In this document: piece by piece, positions 34,491 through 46,900 of the stretch
Position numbering within the stretch: position 1 is the first letter of the stretch
Layout of the letters: each line of letters starts with the position of its first letter
Source: Edaphochlamys debaryana
Taxonomy: Eukaryota; Chlorophyta; Chlorophyceae; Chlamydomonadales
DNA: 64,000 bases
Assembly: GCA_016858145.1 (NCBI GenBank)
Contig: JAEHOE010000022.1
Coordinates: 558,001 to 622,000, forward strand
Reading direction: 5' to 3'
Notes under the pieces: generated by a model
The model's database searches: none
What the model saw: only the letters and a program-made list of their open reading frames with translations
Told to the model about the DNA's origin: nothing
Program-made: the position numbers and the translations under genes

Positions 34491-37400
34491 ATGCCCCTCG
34501 CGACCTTGCGCCGGCCCCCAACGCGCCTAGCAGCTCAATCTTCCTCGCACGAGGGATGGAGGCAGAGGCGTTGCTTCTGTTTGCCAGCGCCTCTAGGGCT
34601 GAGGAGCGGTCGCCGGGCGCACGTGCACGCGCCCCTGCCTCCCGCAGCCACGAACGAGGACAAGGCGAGTGAAGCGCCATGCAGGGCGACGCCCAGCAGG
34701 GGTCACAGGTCAAGCCTGGGGCTCAAGGGAGGCCAGGAGACTCCCCCGGGGTCTGGGCCGGGACGGCGGCACCTGGAGGTGTGCCAGCTCGCTAGGACGT
34801 CGAGGGTCGCCTCATGGCCCCCGAGCACCGCCAGACCAGCCAGACCGCCAGACGTCGGGAACCCGCACTCGTGGCCGGCAGGCTCACCTAAGGGCAGAAG
34901 AGGGTCCTATTGCGTCGGCAATACAAATACACCAGCAACCAAGCGCCGTACCCCATGTGGCCTCGCTGTACCTGCCAGCGCATGCCCGCAGCCCTGGGGC
35001 TGCCTGCTCACACAAACAGACGCCGGCTTGAGCACCTGAGGGGCCAAGGTACCCGACCCACATCGGGTCCAGCAGCCTTGCGCTGCAAGACCCGTGCGCC
35101 TCCTGGCCCCGTAACCATGCACGAAGCACCCTGCAAGCAGCAACGCAGTGCCAGCAACCAATTCGAACCTGCACAGCGCAACCCAGGTGCCCACCCTGGC
35201 CCCGCTCGCCCGTGCGGTCTCCTCGCTGGCTGTCTATACGCTTCAACCCCCTATTCTTCATGCCAAGCCCAGGCATCTGTGACACCGGCACCTTGCCCTC
35301 TTCCCCCTACACTCCCCCTGGCTCGCTGGCTGCCGCCAAACCTTCTCTTTGGCTACGGTTCGCGCAATTCGTCAAGCGACCACCCCTTGACTCTCCCCGT
35401 CCTCCCTTCGCCAGGATGGCTCCTCGGCCGTGCGGCTGGCTGAACCGGCCGGGCCGGACTCCGGCCAGGTCGCCTCGCCCCCGTTGCTGCCCTCCAACGC
35501 CCTGCTTCAGTCCCTGGAGCCAACCGCCCGTGCGGAGGCCAGCATTGACACTCAGGCCGCCAGCGACCAGCGGGTGCGTGTCTGTGGGGGTAGCACATGG
35601 GGGCCTGGGGTTCCAGGGGGGCGAGTAAGGGGGGCGGAAAGGGTACTAGGAGGGGGCCAAGGGCGGGCAGGAGGGAGGTAAGAGGGGCGCAAGCAATGGG
35701 GACAAGGACAGGGCCCCACATTAGCCCACGGGTCGAGTCACGACTAGGATCAACGGAGTGGTTTTGCGTGAGACGGCACCGACTGGACAGCGGTGCCGAC
35801 GCGCCCCTGCCCTCGCTGCCTTGAACCAGGACGCCACCACGCTTCCTGTACGGAAGGTGCAGTGACGCCCCAGCGCCCGCTTACCCACGCCAGTGGCGCC
35901 ACGCCCTTGCCCACGCCATGTCCCTCCCCCAGGACGCAGTGCGGCTGGTGGGCATCTGCGGCAGCGTGGCGGCCCTGGCTCTGGCCACGGAGCTCAACCG
36001 GGACTGGATAGGGGCGCACCAGGCGGGTGGGGGGCACCGGGTAGTGGGGTGGGAGCGGAGGGTTTGCGGTTGATTGGGGTGTGGAGCATTGCCGCGCGGC
36101 CGCATCGACGGACCCCGTGTACGTTGGCGGGGACGGCCGCATCAAACACTCTCAAGCCTCCAACGGCGTGTCCCACCTTGCAAGCCCGTCGCCTCCTGTT
36201 CAATCATTGAAGTGGAGACTCCCCGCCCGCCCTCCCTTCCCCCCGCCTCCCCCCCTGCTGCAGGAGCTGGCTATGGGGGCTGTGTTCCTGGCGGGGTACA
36301 CGGGCATCGTGGTGGAGTCGTGGCTGCAGCTGTCCAAGGCGGGGGTGGCGCTGCTGCTGGCGGCGGCGCTGTGGAGCATACGGGCCACGGCCGAGGGACT
36401 CGATGTGGGTCGATGTGGGTCGGTGTGGGTCGGCGTGGGTCGATGTGGGTCGATGTGGGTCGGGTCGGGCCCCCGACAGGGAGGGGAAGGCAGCGTTACG
36501 AGCCGCTGAGTGAGGCTGAGGGTGAGGCTGCAGCGGGGCATCACCACTGGTTTGCCTCCCCCACCCCCCGCTTGCCCCAGGCCCTGGACCTGGAGATGGG
36601 CTCGGCGCTGGGGGAGGTGTCGGCCGTCATCTTCTTCCTGCTGGGTGCCATGGCGGTGGTGGAGGTGGTGGACAGCCACCAGGGCTTCAAGGTGGGTCTG
36701 GCTCTCCCTGGGGGGGCGGGGGCGGGGGCCGTGGGGGCGGGGGCGGGGGCGGGGGAGGGGGCTGGGCAGTAAGGCGGCGGCGCGGGGTAGAGGAGGGAGG
36801 CCTGGAGTACAGACGCGGGAGTGGTCTCAGATGGGACTGAAGGATCACGAGGGAAGGGGAGGCTAGCTTTGGAAACCCGATGAGGACAGCGCTGATGCCC
36901 CTCTGCCTCCGTGCATCTTCCCCTGCGCCCCCCCCCCCTGCGGCCCGGCCCCTCACTCCTCAGGCAGTCACCTCATCGCTCCGGCCCAGCTCCCGGCCGC
37001 AGCTGCTGACCGCCGTGGCGCTGACCACCTTCTTCATGAGCTCCGTGCTGGACAACCTCACCACAACCAGTGAGGGGGGAGGGGAGGGAAGAGGGGAGGG
37101 AAGAGGGGAGGGAAGAGGGTGGCACGAGGGCAACCGGCAGCCAGCATCATGATGGGGAGGGCTGCCCGTCACATCCAGATCGTGTGCTGTGACACACCTC
37201 TCCGCGCCGCTTCCAAAACGTGCACGCTACCGGACTTGTCTACACCGTCGCACACCTCTCCCCACCCACCCACCCACCCACCCGCCTCACCCGCAGTCGT
37301 CATGGTGGCGCTGATGAACAAGCTGTGCGCCGACCCGGACACGCGCCGCTTCCTGGGGGCGACGGTGGTGGTGGCGGCCAACGCGGGAGGCGCCTGGACG

Positions 37401-39839
37401 CCCATCGGTGGGCGCGGGCCTTTTAAGGAGGGGCAGGAAGCGGCGGGACAGGGGCCTCTGCCTCGATAGTTGGATGGCTGTCGCTTGTTAGTACGTCGCA
37501 CAACCTCCCGTACGTCTGCCGTTCGACAGGTGACGTCACAACCACAATGCTCTGGATCCATGGCCAGATCACGGCGCTGCCCACCATGCGGGATCTGCTG
37601 CTGCCCTCGGCTGTGTCGGTGGCAGTGCCGGTTGCGGCCTGGGCGCTGACCGCCCCCGAGATGAAGGACACGGTGGGGCTGGGGCCACCGGGGGGGGTGA
37701 ATGTCGCGGTCACATGTCGGGGGAGCTTCTGGCGGCGAGGGGCTTGACGTTTGGGCAGTCCAGGGGGAGCGGTGGGCTCGAGGGGGCACATTGCTGGGGT
37801 AAGCGGGGGCGAGGGGCTGGGCAACATTGCTACCGTTGCTTGGTAGAAAGAGGGTGGAGGAGGGAGATTCAGGTGTCGCTAGGCTGAGAAGTTGTTGCCA
37901 CTCCGTTAAGCATTGTATGGTTGTGACTGGGGTGAAAGCAAGGATCGCGCCACCCTCAATGCTTCATGATACAGCGACATGCGCTTGCTGTCCGTGTCTG
38001 CCCTCCTCCCCTGCCCCTCACGCAGTCGCCCCTGCTCCCAGCGACGTCCACGTCCGCTTCCTCCTCGGGGGCAGGCGGCGGTGGCGAGGAGGCGCCCCCC
38101 CGCAGCAACCTGGTGCTGTCCGTGGGGCTGGGCTCCCTGCTCATGGTGAGGCACGGCAGGGGCCAACCCACCGGAACGGACACGACCCCTATGGCGCTGC
38201 AAAGAGCGCCTGCACCGCGTGCTTTACGGTTCCTTGCCAGCCGGGCCTCCCATCCTCTCGCGCCCCTTGCACCTCGCACCTCTCGCCCACGAACGCCCCG
38301 GGCCCGCAGGTGCCTGTGCTGCGCGCCTGGGCGGGCCTGCCCCCCCACATGGGCATGCTGGCCTGCCTGGGCTTCCTGTGGCTGGTCACGGACGCCATCC
38401 ACTTCGGGGAGGAGCGCAGGCGAAGGGGGGGGGGAAAGGGGGAGGGAGGGAGGTTGGGGGAGAGGGTGCTGAGGGGGGTTTCGGGGGGGGATACGGGGCA
38501 AGTGGTGAAGCGTCCTCACGTGGTGAAGTCCAGATGGATTACCTTCCATTACCTGCAGGCACCTGACTGTCTCCCAGGCGCGCTCAAGCGAATGGGCAGC
38601 CGGCGCAGTCCCCATTTGCACTGAGCAGACACAAACCCCCTCCCGTGAAGCCCACAAGACTACCCTTACCCTTCTCCCCACACACACACCCCAGGCACCT
38701 GACCGTGTCCCAGGCGCTCAAGCGGGTGGACTCCGAGGCGGTGCTCTTCTTCACGGGGGTGCTGCTGGCGGTGGCGGCGCTGGAGCGGGCGGGGCTGCTG
38801 GGGGGGCTGGCGGAGGCGCTCAGCGCGGCGGTGCCGCAGCAGGAGGTGGGGGCGGGGGTGCAGGGAAGAGGGAGGTGGGAGGAAGGGGCCGGGGGCAGGA
38901 GTGGGTGCGAGCGGGGGTTGCTTGGGTTGCTTGAGGATGCCGTACCACACTGCCGTACCCTTTGCCATACCTCACTGCCGTACCCCGCGCACGCCGTACT
39001 GCGTGCAGATCGTGGCGGGCACCATCGGCCTGGCGTCCGCGGTGGTGGACAACGTGCCGCTGGTGGCTGCGACCATGGGCATGTACGACATGACGTCATA
39101 TCCCCAGGCACGTGCCGTACGACTCGTCGAGCGGGTGCCATTGTATCGCCACCGGTAGTACCCCCTGCTTCCGAGCCTGCTGCCCATCCTCGCCTCACCA
39201 CTTCATGCCGGCCCCAACCCGCATCCCTCGCCTGCCACGGCCCCCGGCCCCGCCCCCCGGCCCCGCTCAAACGTGCGCGGTTGCACATGGCCCGAGCCCC
39301 TCCGCCACCCCCGTCCCGCCCCCGCACGCCCCCGCAGGACGCCTCCCTGTGGCAGCTGATCGCGTACTGCGCCGGCACGGGCGGCTCCCTGCTGATCATA
39401 GGCAGCGCCGCGGGGGTGGCGTACATGGGCATGGAACGCTCCGCCACCTTCAACTGGTGGGTGGAGGGGTTGGAAGGGTTGGAGGGGGGTGGACAAGCAA
39501 GAAAGGTAAGGGTCTGTGACCAGGGGTCCTGCCCCACGAGGGGGTGTAGGGCACGGGCGGATGGGAGGGCGCGCAACGCTTGTACCGGCGCTGGGGCACT
39601 GCCGACGGCCGGCGCACGCTGAGGTCGCTGCCCGTTTACGTGTTCAAAGCACGGCCCTCACCGCCTGCTGCACGTGCACCCTAGGCTTGTTTAAGCCACC
39701 CCCGGTCCCTCGCCCTTCCCCGGCCCGTGCCGGCACTCCCGGCAGGTACGCATCGCGCATCACCCCCTGGGCCCTGGCGGGGTACGTGGCAGGGCTCGGG
39801 ACGTACGGGCTGCAGCAGGCGCTGACGGGGCCGCACTGA
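34491..39839 (+). CDS. NhaD-type Na+/H+ antiporter, probably organellar (first exon tentative)
   Basis: Firm exons: 35415-35573, 35933-36040 (or 36022), 36264-36404, 36581-36691, 36964-37069, 37297-37407, 37530-37672, 38026-38145, 38310-38419, 38695-38845, 39009-39107, 39338-39456 and 39746-39839, all phase-consistent. They encode about ten hydrophobic segments with NhaD hallmarks: FFMSSVLDNLTTT, ANAGGAWTPIGDVTTTMLW, DSEAVLFFTGVLLAVAAL, ASAVVDNVPLVAATMGMY and CAGTGGSLLIIGSAAGVA. NhaD carriers exchange cytosolic or stromal Na+ for H+; plant and algal NHD1 homologues sit in the plastid envelope. The tentative first exon (34491-34779; stop codon just upstream, phase-0 donor GAG|GTGTGC) gives a basic, Ser/Arg-rich leader, but this is a guess. 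Introns after 38419 and 39107 fit best with GC donors. Tandem with the channel gene 1.07 kb downstream. Confidence 0.85.
36401..36460 (+). repeat. Six tandem 10-bp units spanning a 5' splice site
   Basis: CGATGTGGGT is repeated six times with one or two changes. The donor of the antiporter exon 36264-36404 (CGAT|GTGGGT) is in the first unit, so every unit carries a copy of the same donor sequence. Confidence 0.85.
37078..37120 (+). repeat. Purine (GAGGGGAGGGAA)n tract just after a donor site
   Basis: About three and a half copies of a 12-13-bp purine unit follow the donor of the antiporter exon ending 37069. Could form a triplex or G-quadruplex, but no function can be claimed. Confidence 0.7.
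38420..38421 (+). other. Probable GC 5' splice site (antiporter)
   Basis: GAGCGCAG|GCGAAG joins in phase 2 to the acceptor at 38694 and restores EERRHLTVSQALK. An in-frame GT donor at 38451 is possible but would add an Arg/Gly-rich insert. Confidence 0.6.
38556..38590 (+). pseudogene. Partial copy of an antiporter exon start inside its upstream intron
   Basis: CAGGCACCTGACTGTCTCCC and the following GCGCTCAAGCG-like bases repeat the 3' splice site and first ~30 bases of the real exon at 38695. Substitutions and a 2-bp insertion shift its frame. The preceding ~30 bases (GTGAAGTCC...TTACC) also resemble the bases before the real acceptor, so a segment containing the intron end was duplicated and is decaying. 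Confidence 0.65.
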
Positions 39840-40910
39840 CGGCGCCGCGTGCTGGCAGGCCGGTGCGTGGAGCTTGGGGAGGATGAGTGGTGCATGATGT
39901 GTTTGGGGTGGTGGTAGCCTGTTCATTCAAGAGAGCTGAGAGCAAGAGAGTTGAGAGCTGCGTGCGCGAGGGATGCGCGCAGGAGAGTCAGAGGGTCAGG
40001 AGCGAACATATAGAGGGGACCTGAAAGTTCTGGGTGCGATCGGCAAGCGAGAGCGCGTGCGACGTTGGAGAGTAGCACTGAGGTGGTGTGAGGGGCCCAT
40101 CTTGCAGGTGGGCCCCCCGCCCCCCGCCTCAAGGGAACACGCTAGGCCAGGTAGGGCTACCCGCTCAGGGGACCTGCGCTACAAAGACCTTTGTAACGAG
40201 GATGCTGCTGTTTAGCAGCATTGGGTGCTGCTGGCTGCTCCTGGATATGGATGAGCGAACGTCCAAACGAACGTCCTGCTGGCTGTTGGTGGTGGGGTGC
40301 TTCTGGCCAGCTGGAGAGAGGGGGGGGGGATTCAACATACATGACTCTGTGCGTCTGTGTGCCTTCGCCCTCACGCCAAGTCCCTCTGGCCGTGTGCCAC
40401 CGGCAGCCCACCGGCGTGCCGGGCTGACCTGGCCACCGGCGACCACGGCACCTTGGGCTGATGGGCAGGATACCAGGGCAAGGAGAGAAATGGAGCTCAT
40501 GGACGCCGCTCTAGCAGCAGGGAAAACGGGGACGCATGCATCTAACCGAACGCCCGCATCCTAGTCGCATTCTAATCGGGAGGGGAGAAAGCACCCCCCG
40601 CGGGGTGGAAGGGTGGTACGTGTGCGACGTGGAGACGCGCTGCCGGGGCAGGCCTGCAGGTCGCAGCTTACTACCTCTCCAGCATACCTAATAGACTACA
40701 CATGTCCTGTTATGACGTCTTAGTGCCCAAAGACGGCATCATGCGGCCACGGACTAGACTGGAGTAACCCGATTTTCAACTAGGTGCACTTAGCAGTTGT
40801 TGTTAGTTGTCAGAGATCTGGCAGCACGCGGGAGAGGGCCGGCCTCTGCGGGGGCCGGCCGAGTTGGAGCGCAAACAGCCGCGTACTGATAGGCTTAAGT
40901 CACCACAGTG
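39840..40910. other. Intergenic region between antiporter and channel genes
   Basis: 1.07 kb holding the antiporter 3' UTR and the channel promoter/5' UTR. TGTAA occurs at 40192. An in-frame TAA at 40896 fixes the channel start at ATG 40911. No further gene is seen. Confidence 0.6.
40192..40196 (+). promoter_or_regulatory. Putative poly(A) signal TGTAA of the antiporter gene
   Basis: TGTAA 353 bp after the stop codon ending at 39839. Confidence 0.4.
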
Positions 40911-43900
40911 ATGCCAGGCAAACTTGCAGCTCTGAACGAGGAGCAGGATGCGCTGGGGGAGCCCGCTGAGGTCGCCAGGGGCGACCCCATGGACTCGCCT
41001 GCGGACGCGTACGAGGTAAGCTGTTCTTTGATGGTGAAGCGTAGTAACTTAGCACGTGGCTGCGGATAGAAGCGATGGCAGCAAATTGTAGCCACGGTCA
41101 GAAGTTGAGCATTCGGGTCCGTGCCCCAAGGCTTTTGTGCGGCCACCTGGGGTGAGAGCTCAATCATCGGGATCGTCTGGCATGGACTGGGATGGGGGCA
41201 GGCTGCCGGCGGGCGGGCTCGCTGGGGTCTGTCTCCTCCAAACTTCCACCCCTACCTCACACTGCCACACTACCGGTGCCAGTCACACCGCCAAACAAGT
41301 AGGCCCACACCCCGCTACATGGCTCGCCGCGGTGCCTCAATCTGCGCGTGGCAGCAGCAGTAGCACAGCTCATCTGGTTACGTCCGCTGACCTAACCACG
41401 GGCTGGGGGCGCCGCTAAGGGGTTGCCGCCGAAGGCCTGAGCGGACCTGAGCAAATACGGTCAGCACACCTCCGCTGCGAGGAGTGCCCCTGTGAGGCCC
41501 TGAGGTCCCGCGGCCTCCTGACAGCGCCCATCCTAAGCCCACCGCACCACGGCAGTGCACTGGGCCCTCAGCCCAAGGTCCAGGGCAGGCGCCCGGTGTT
41601 GCCATCCGGACGCAGACCGGGCAGACCTCCGGTGTTGCCATCCGGTCGAGGAGCCCCGCCAGACCCCCCCCCCTCACAACGACCCGGCGGGCAGGCCGGG
41701 GCTGGCCACTCACCCTGGCCTGGGGAATGGCGATCCTGACCTTTGCTTGGTGCGGCCCAGGCATCCGGCCCCAGGCTGCCAGGCTGGGGTAGCGTCGGGG
41801 ACACACGCAGCTCACACGCCTCGTGGCGAGGGGCCCGCGGCGTGAGCCCCCCGTGGGGCTGGGGACGAGGCCAAGGACTGCGGCGGGCTTCTGAAGTGGC
41901 CTCACAGCGACCTTGAGGTTGTCCTGGCGGGGCTGCCGGGGGGTCCCGCCTCGCCGGCAGCCCGCCCGCGCCAGCCAGGCCCGAGCCCGCCCGAGCCTCA
42001 GCGTCCAGGCGCTGGTGGCGTGGGGCCGTGCGGAGCGCAGCCTCCGCGGGCCCCCCGCCGCCAGCTCATGTGCGGCGTGCGTTTAACCCCTCTCGCCAAG
42101 CGCTTGGTGGCATAGGCTGGGGCCCGGCCTGGGCCTGGGCTGGGCCTGGGCTGGACCACGCATGCTGTGACGCAGCCCGTGCTGGGCCAACTGGGCCAAC
42201 TGCGGGTGCCGGTGGCTCGGCGCTCACAGCCGCGCCTGGCTGCGGAGGCGGGGTGCAGAGCGGCCTCTGCGAGCGTGCGGGCGTGCGAGCACCGGGCGGT
42301 ACGTGAGGTCGGTCGCTCGCGCCGCCCGGGGTCGCTGGCACCCGCGGCTGGAAGGCGGGGGGCCTGCACGGCCGGAGGTGGGGCAGCGCCGGGCCCTGCC
42401 GGACGCTGCGTTGGGCCCCCCCGGGAGCCCGGGGCTGCTTGGCGGCAGGTGGCCCTGGGCCCGAGGCCGTTATGTTGGTAGTGCCGTTGGCTTGGAGCCG
42501 CTGGAGGGGTTGGGCCCTGACACGACTCTACGGCTAGGCGCAGCTCGGGGCATGGGGTCGGCAGCTGTGGCGCTGGCGCCATCAGAATGGGCAGATGGAA
42601 ACGCTGCTTTTCAGAAAAGCGCTCTCTCAGGTGTCCAGAAGGGGCGCGCCTGCACGGTCCTGGCAGGCCGGCTGCACGCCGACAGCGCACGACGGAGGAG
42701 CCGCACGCACGCATGAGTCTGCGCCGGGACCATCAGCCGCGCCTTTCCTACCTCGTGACGGGAAAGTCCGTCAGCCACCCAGCTCTCCCTCTTGAACATG
42801 GGAACCCAATCCGCACACCAGGCCTCCCCGTCCCCACCTTCCTACCCCCCACCATCTCCACCCCCTCAACCTCTCCTTCATCCCCTTCCTCACACCCCGC
42901 GCTCCACACCCCCTCCCCTTGCCCACCCCCCTCCCCCTCTCCCCGCAGGCCCTGGCCGCGCCCTACCCCGAGCGCTCCTGCCTGCTCTTCCCCAAGCGCT
43001 CCCAGCCCCGCCGCGCCTGCCTCCTGCTGGTGCACCACCCCTGGTTCACGTGCTTCATCCTGGCAATCATCCTGGCCAACTGCGTGACCCTGGCGCTGTC
43101 CAGCAGCCGGGAGGGATTCGACACGACGCCCCTGGGCCGGGCGCTCGTTGTCACGGACGTCGTGATGCTGGGTGGGTTGGCGGTTGGCGGTTGGCGGTTG
43201 GGGGGGGGTGCGGGCGGGGCTCCTGTGATGCTCTTCTTGGCCCGCTTTTCCCTATCTTGTGTGACTGCTCCGGCCCACCCCGGCCCGCAATCCTCCGTCG
43301 TGTACCGACCCCTGTTCAGACATTGTCAACGTCTTGTCACCCCGCCCCCCCCCAGCCATCTTCGCTGCCGAGATGGTGCTCAAGATCGTGGCCATGGGCT
43401 TCGTAATGGCGCCCAACACCTACCTGCGGGACGGTGCGGATCTATATCTGGATCTGGACTCGGATCTGAAACGGGTTTCAGCGCTCCAGGCTTTGTACTG
43501 ACGGATGCCCAGCCCCCCGTCTCCCTCTCCACACGCGTGCCATGGCACGAAACACAACTCTTCTCCCCCCTTCGTCCCCTTCCTCCCCTTCCCTCCCCCC
43601 ACCCCTCAGGCTGGAACGTGCTGGACTTCCTGGTGGTGGCCATGGGGGTGGTGTCGCTGGTGACCCCCAGCAACCTCACCGCCATCCGGACCATACGGGC
43701 GCTGAGGCCGCTGCGCACCGTCAACAGGGTCAGGGGCATGAAGGTGAGTCGCCACCCCCACCCCCCACCCGTGCTGCGCGCTGCCTGCTGAGTGCTGCGT
43801 GCTGAGTGCTGCGTGCTACATGTGATGCGTGTGCCAGTGCTGTCGCGGGCTGCGATACACGCGGGTCGGGGGCATGAAGGTGCGGCCCCACTCCCCGTGT

Positions 43901-46900
43901 CGCGTGCCGATACACAGCCGCGTGCACAGGCCCGGCCCTTCCCGGGGCCATCCCGCTCCTCACCCCCACACCCCCACACCCCTCCCCTCGACCCCAGGTG
44001 CTGGTGACCACAATCTTCGGCTCGCTGCCCATGCTGATGGACGTGTTCGTGCTGTGCGCCTTCACGTTCTTCATGTTTGGGATCGTGGCGGTGCAGCTGT
44101 TTGCCGGCATTCTGAGGTTCAGGTGGGTACCGCTTTGCTCACTCTTGCCTGCATGGCATGTGGGTTGTAGGATCCGCGGGTGTGACCTGTTGCGGGCACC
44201 AGCTCGGCCAGCACTTGGCGCCGTGCCCCGCCTCCACTTGGGCCCTCAGGTGCGGCACCCCCGACTTCACGTGGGCCACCAACATCACGGCTCCCGATGG
44301 CCAGATCTCGATCACAAATGTGTCGTACGTCGTACCGGACGACCAGACGGATGATACGTGCAGCGGGCCGCTCAGCTCTGGTACGGGGTTCCACCGTCGT
44401 GCGTTGTCATAACGCATCCCAACAGCACCGATATTGCACTTGTCTTGCTACTGGCATGTGGCTGCGTGCGGAGCTCTGGCCGCGGATAGCTTCATGCTTT
44501 CAACGTCCTCCTAGCCGATAACCTGTCCGCTGTATGCCCCCCCTCCCTGAGCAGAGGTGATGTGGTCCCTGGTGGACGGCGTTCCCACTCCCCACCCGGG
44601 GTCCAACTACCGGGGGCGCGTCTGCCCGCCCGGCATGTACTGCACGGATTACGGCAACCCTGGGTACGGATTCCTATCGTACGACAACATCCTGTGGGCG
44701 TGGCTCACCATCTTCCAGAACATCACGCTCAGCGCCTGGTCCAATCTGATGTACATGGTGCAGGTGGGGAGCGGTTGGTTGGTTGGTTGGTTGGTTGGTT
44801 GGTTGGCTGGCTGGTTGGTTGGCTGCGTTTAAACTGGCTATCGGTCGTGCGGGGCACTGCTCTGTCCACATGGGCTGGGGCTGTGGCATCTGCGTCCGGC
44901 GGCCCGTGTTTGCCCCCCCACCCCACCCATCGATGACATCACGCCCTCTCGCCTTGCGCAGGATGCGCTGTCGTACTGGTCGTTCCTGTTCTTCTCGGCC
45001 CTAGTCATCTTCGGGGCTTTCTTCATGATCAACCTCGCGCTTGCCGTACTGGCCGTCAAGTTTGGATCCGACAAGGAGGTGAGGGGCCACGTGTGCCTGT
45101 ACTGGACCCCAAAGCGGACCCATGGTGTGGCGCCTGGTGTCAACTAAGGAGGGGGGCTGGCTGCGGCACGAGGAGGTTTTGCCCAGGGGCCCGGCAGGGG
45201 CAAAGAGAGTGTGGTGTATATGAGATCGATGGGCGCTGATTGGCTGAGGCGCGCCCCCCGCTCCCCGCCCCTCAGGCGGACGAAAAGGCTCACGAGGAGG
45301 CGAAACACGCGGTGAGCTTACACGGAGTACACAGTAGAGCCCATGCTTCCCTCTTGTGATTCGGTACATGCAGCGACTGGCGAGCTGCGCACTCATGCCT
45401 ACTGCTGCCGACCGGGCGAGAACCAAGTTAACGTTGGCCTCCATAGCACAGCAGCCTGTGCCTGTGCCGCATGTTTCGTGTTCGCCCACAATGTGCGACC
45501 CGCTCTGTCCTTCCTTCCGTCCTTGCAGGATGACACAGCCATGGTAGCAGTGGGGCACGTGCCGAGCGCACTTGCCAAGGACGTCACCGCCAAGCCGCGG
45601 CCTCTGCACGGCGAGGAGGGCCGAGCTGATGACGGGGACGGTGATGGGGCGGGCGACGGCGAGTCGGACATGGAGCCACATGGCGAGCCGCCGCCGGGGC
45701 TGGGCCGCGTGCGGCGCGTGTGCTGGCGCATCGCGGTGTCGAAGGGCCTCGAGTATACGACAGCATTACTAATTGTTGCCAACACAGTCATCATGTGCAT
45801 CAACTGGTACCAGATGCCCGAGAGCGTCGAGCAGGTGTGCGTGCGTGCGTGCGTGCGCTGCTTGCGCGTGGTAGGGTCGGTATCATTCCACAATGTGAGA
45901 GGGCCACCTCAATGTTGCTGGGGTATATCTGGTGGTAGCAAGTTGGGAGGAGTGCTACTGACATCCCTGCCCTTACCCCTTCCCCTTTACCTTACCTCTT
46001 CCCCTCGAAGGCCACCAACTACGCCAACTACGCCCTCACCATCTACTTCCTGATCGAGATGATTGTCAAGCTGACGGGCTTTGGGTTCAAGAGGTGCGCA
46101 GGGCCGGGCCATTCCGCCGCTACCCGCCAGTTGTCCACACGGTCTCCCCCTGCTCCCCCTGCACCCCACACCCGGCCAGTCGGCTGGCACCCCACCCGCT
46201 CTGGCGGCGCCCGCACCCCAGACCTCTCCCCCCCTGCCGCCTCCGTGCCACGTCTCAACCCCCCCTATTCCGCTCTCCACGAACCCGTCCTCCTCCTAGG
46301 TACTTTTCGGACGGCATGAACGTGTTTGACTTCATTGTGGTTGTGGTCTCCGTCGTTGAGGTACGGGCTCTTCAGAAGCGTCGGAGAGCCGAGCGAGCAG
46401 AAAACCGTGGGACCCTCTTTCTCATGTATGCAGATGATCCTCGACATCATCCCCTCCGTCTCGGGGCTGGGCCCGCTGTCGGTCCTGCGGGCCTTCCGTT
46501 TGCTCAGGGTGTTCAGGCTGGCGCGCAGCTGGAAGGTGCGGGCGGGGGGGGTGCGTGGGAAGGATGGGCGCGGGATGTTGCGTTTCGTGGCCTAGCTCCT
46601 GCTTTGCGTGTGGGGGTGCACGTGTGATCGTTGGTGTGCCCCCAACCCCCAGGAGCTGCACGTGGTTGTGACGGGCATGTTCAAGTCAGTGCAGGTAAGG
46701 GAGGCTGGGGGGGGGCTGTAAGAGGCGAGGAGCGGGGGGAGGGGGTTGGGTTGAGGGACAAAGGCAGGCATGGCAGTGGCGGGGTCCACTAGGGGGCAAG
46801 CCCTCGTTACTTGCTCCCGTCCAGGGGTGCCCTCTCCCCTGCTCCCATCGTATGGCTGCCCTCCCGTTCGCCCCTTCCCCCCAGGCCTCCCTCATGCTGG

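Larger units (their letters stand above)
42949..45311 (+). other. Channel domain I (residues ~36-385)
   Basis: Exons 42949-43171, 43356-43433, 43610-43743, 43998-44122, 44250-44380, 44555-44763, 44962-45078 and 45276-45311. S1 is FTCFILAIILANCVTLAL, S2-S3 contains AIFAAEMVLKIVAMGFV and NVLDFLVVAMGVVSLV, and S4 is TIRALRPLRTVNRVRGMK. S5 follows with FTFFMFGIVAVQLFAG. The S5-P turret is Cys-bearing with several Asn-x-Ser/Thr sites. The pore helix and filter read LTIFQNITLSAW, with Ser codon 44731-44733 (residue 325) at the position of the usual Glu. S6 is FFSALVIFGAFFMINLALAV. The 36-bp exon adds an acidic/basic helix (ADEKAHEEAKHA) to the I-II linker. Confidence 0.88.

Noticed and set aside
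35161..35172. tRNA B box (ATTCGAACC) on the minus strand
   Set aside because: The T-stem does not pair well, and no D arm, anticodon arm or acceptor partner is present.
39108..39134. Extending the antiporter exon to an in-frame GT donor at 39135
   Set aside because: It would insert nine residues (ARAVRLVER) into the conserved loop before LWQLIAYCAGTGG. The GC donor at 39108 gives the spacing expected of NhaD proteins, but transcripts are needed to be certain.
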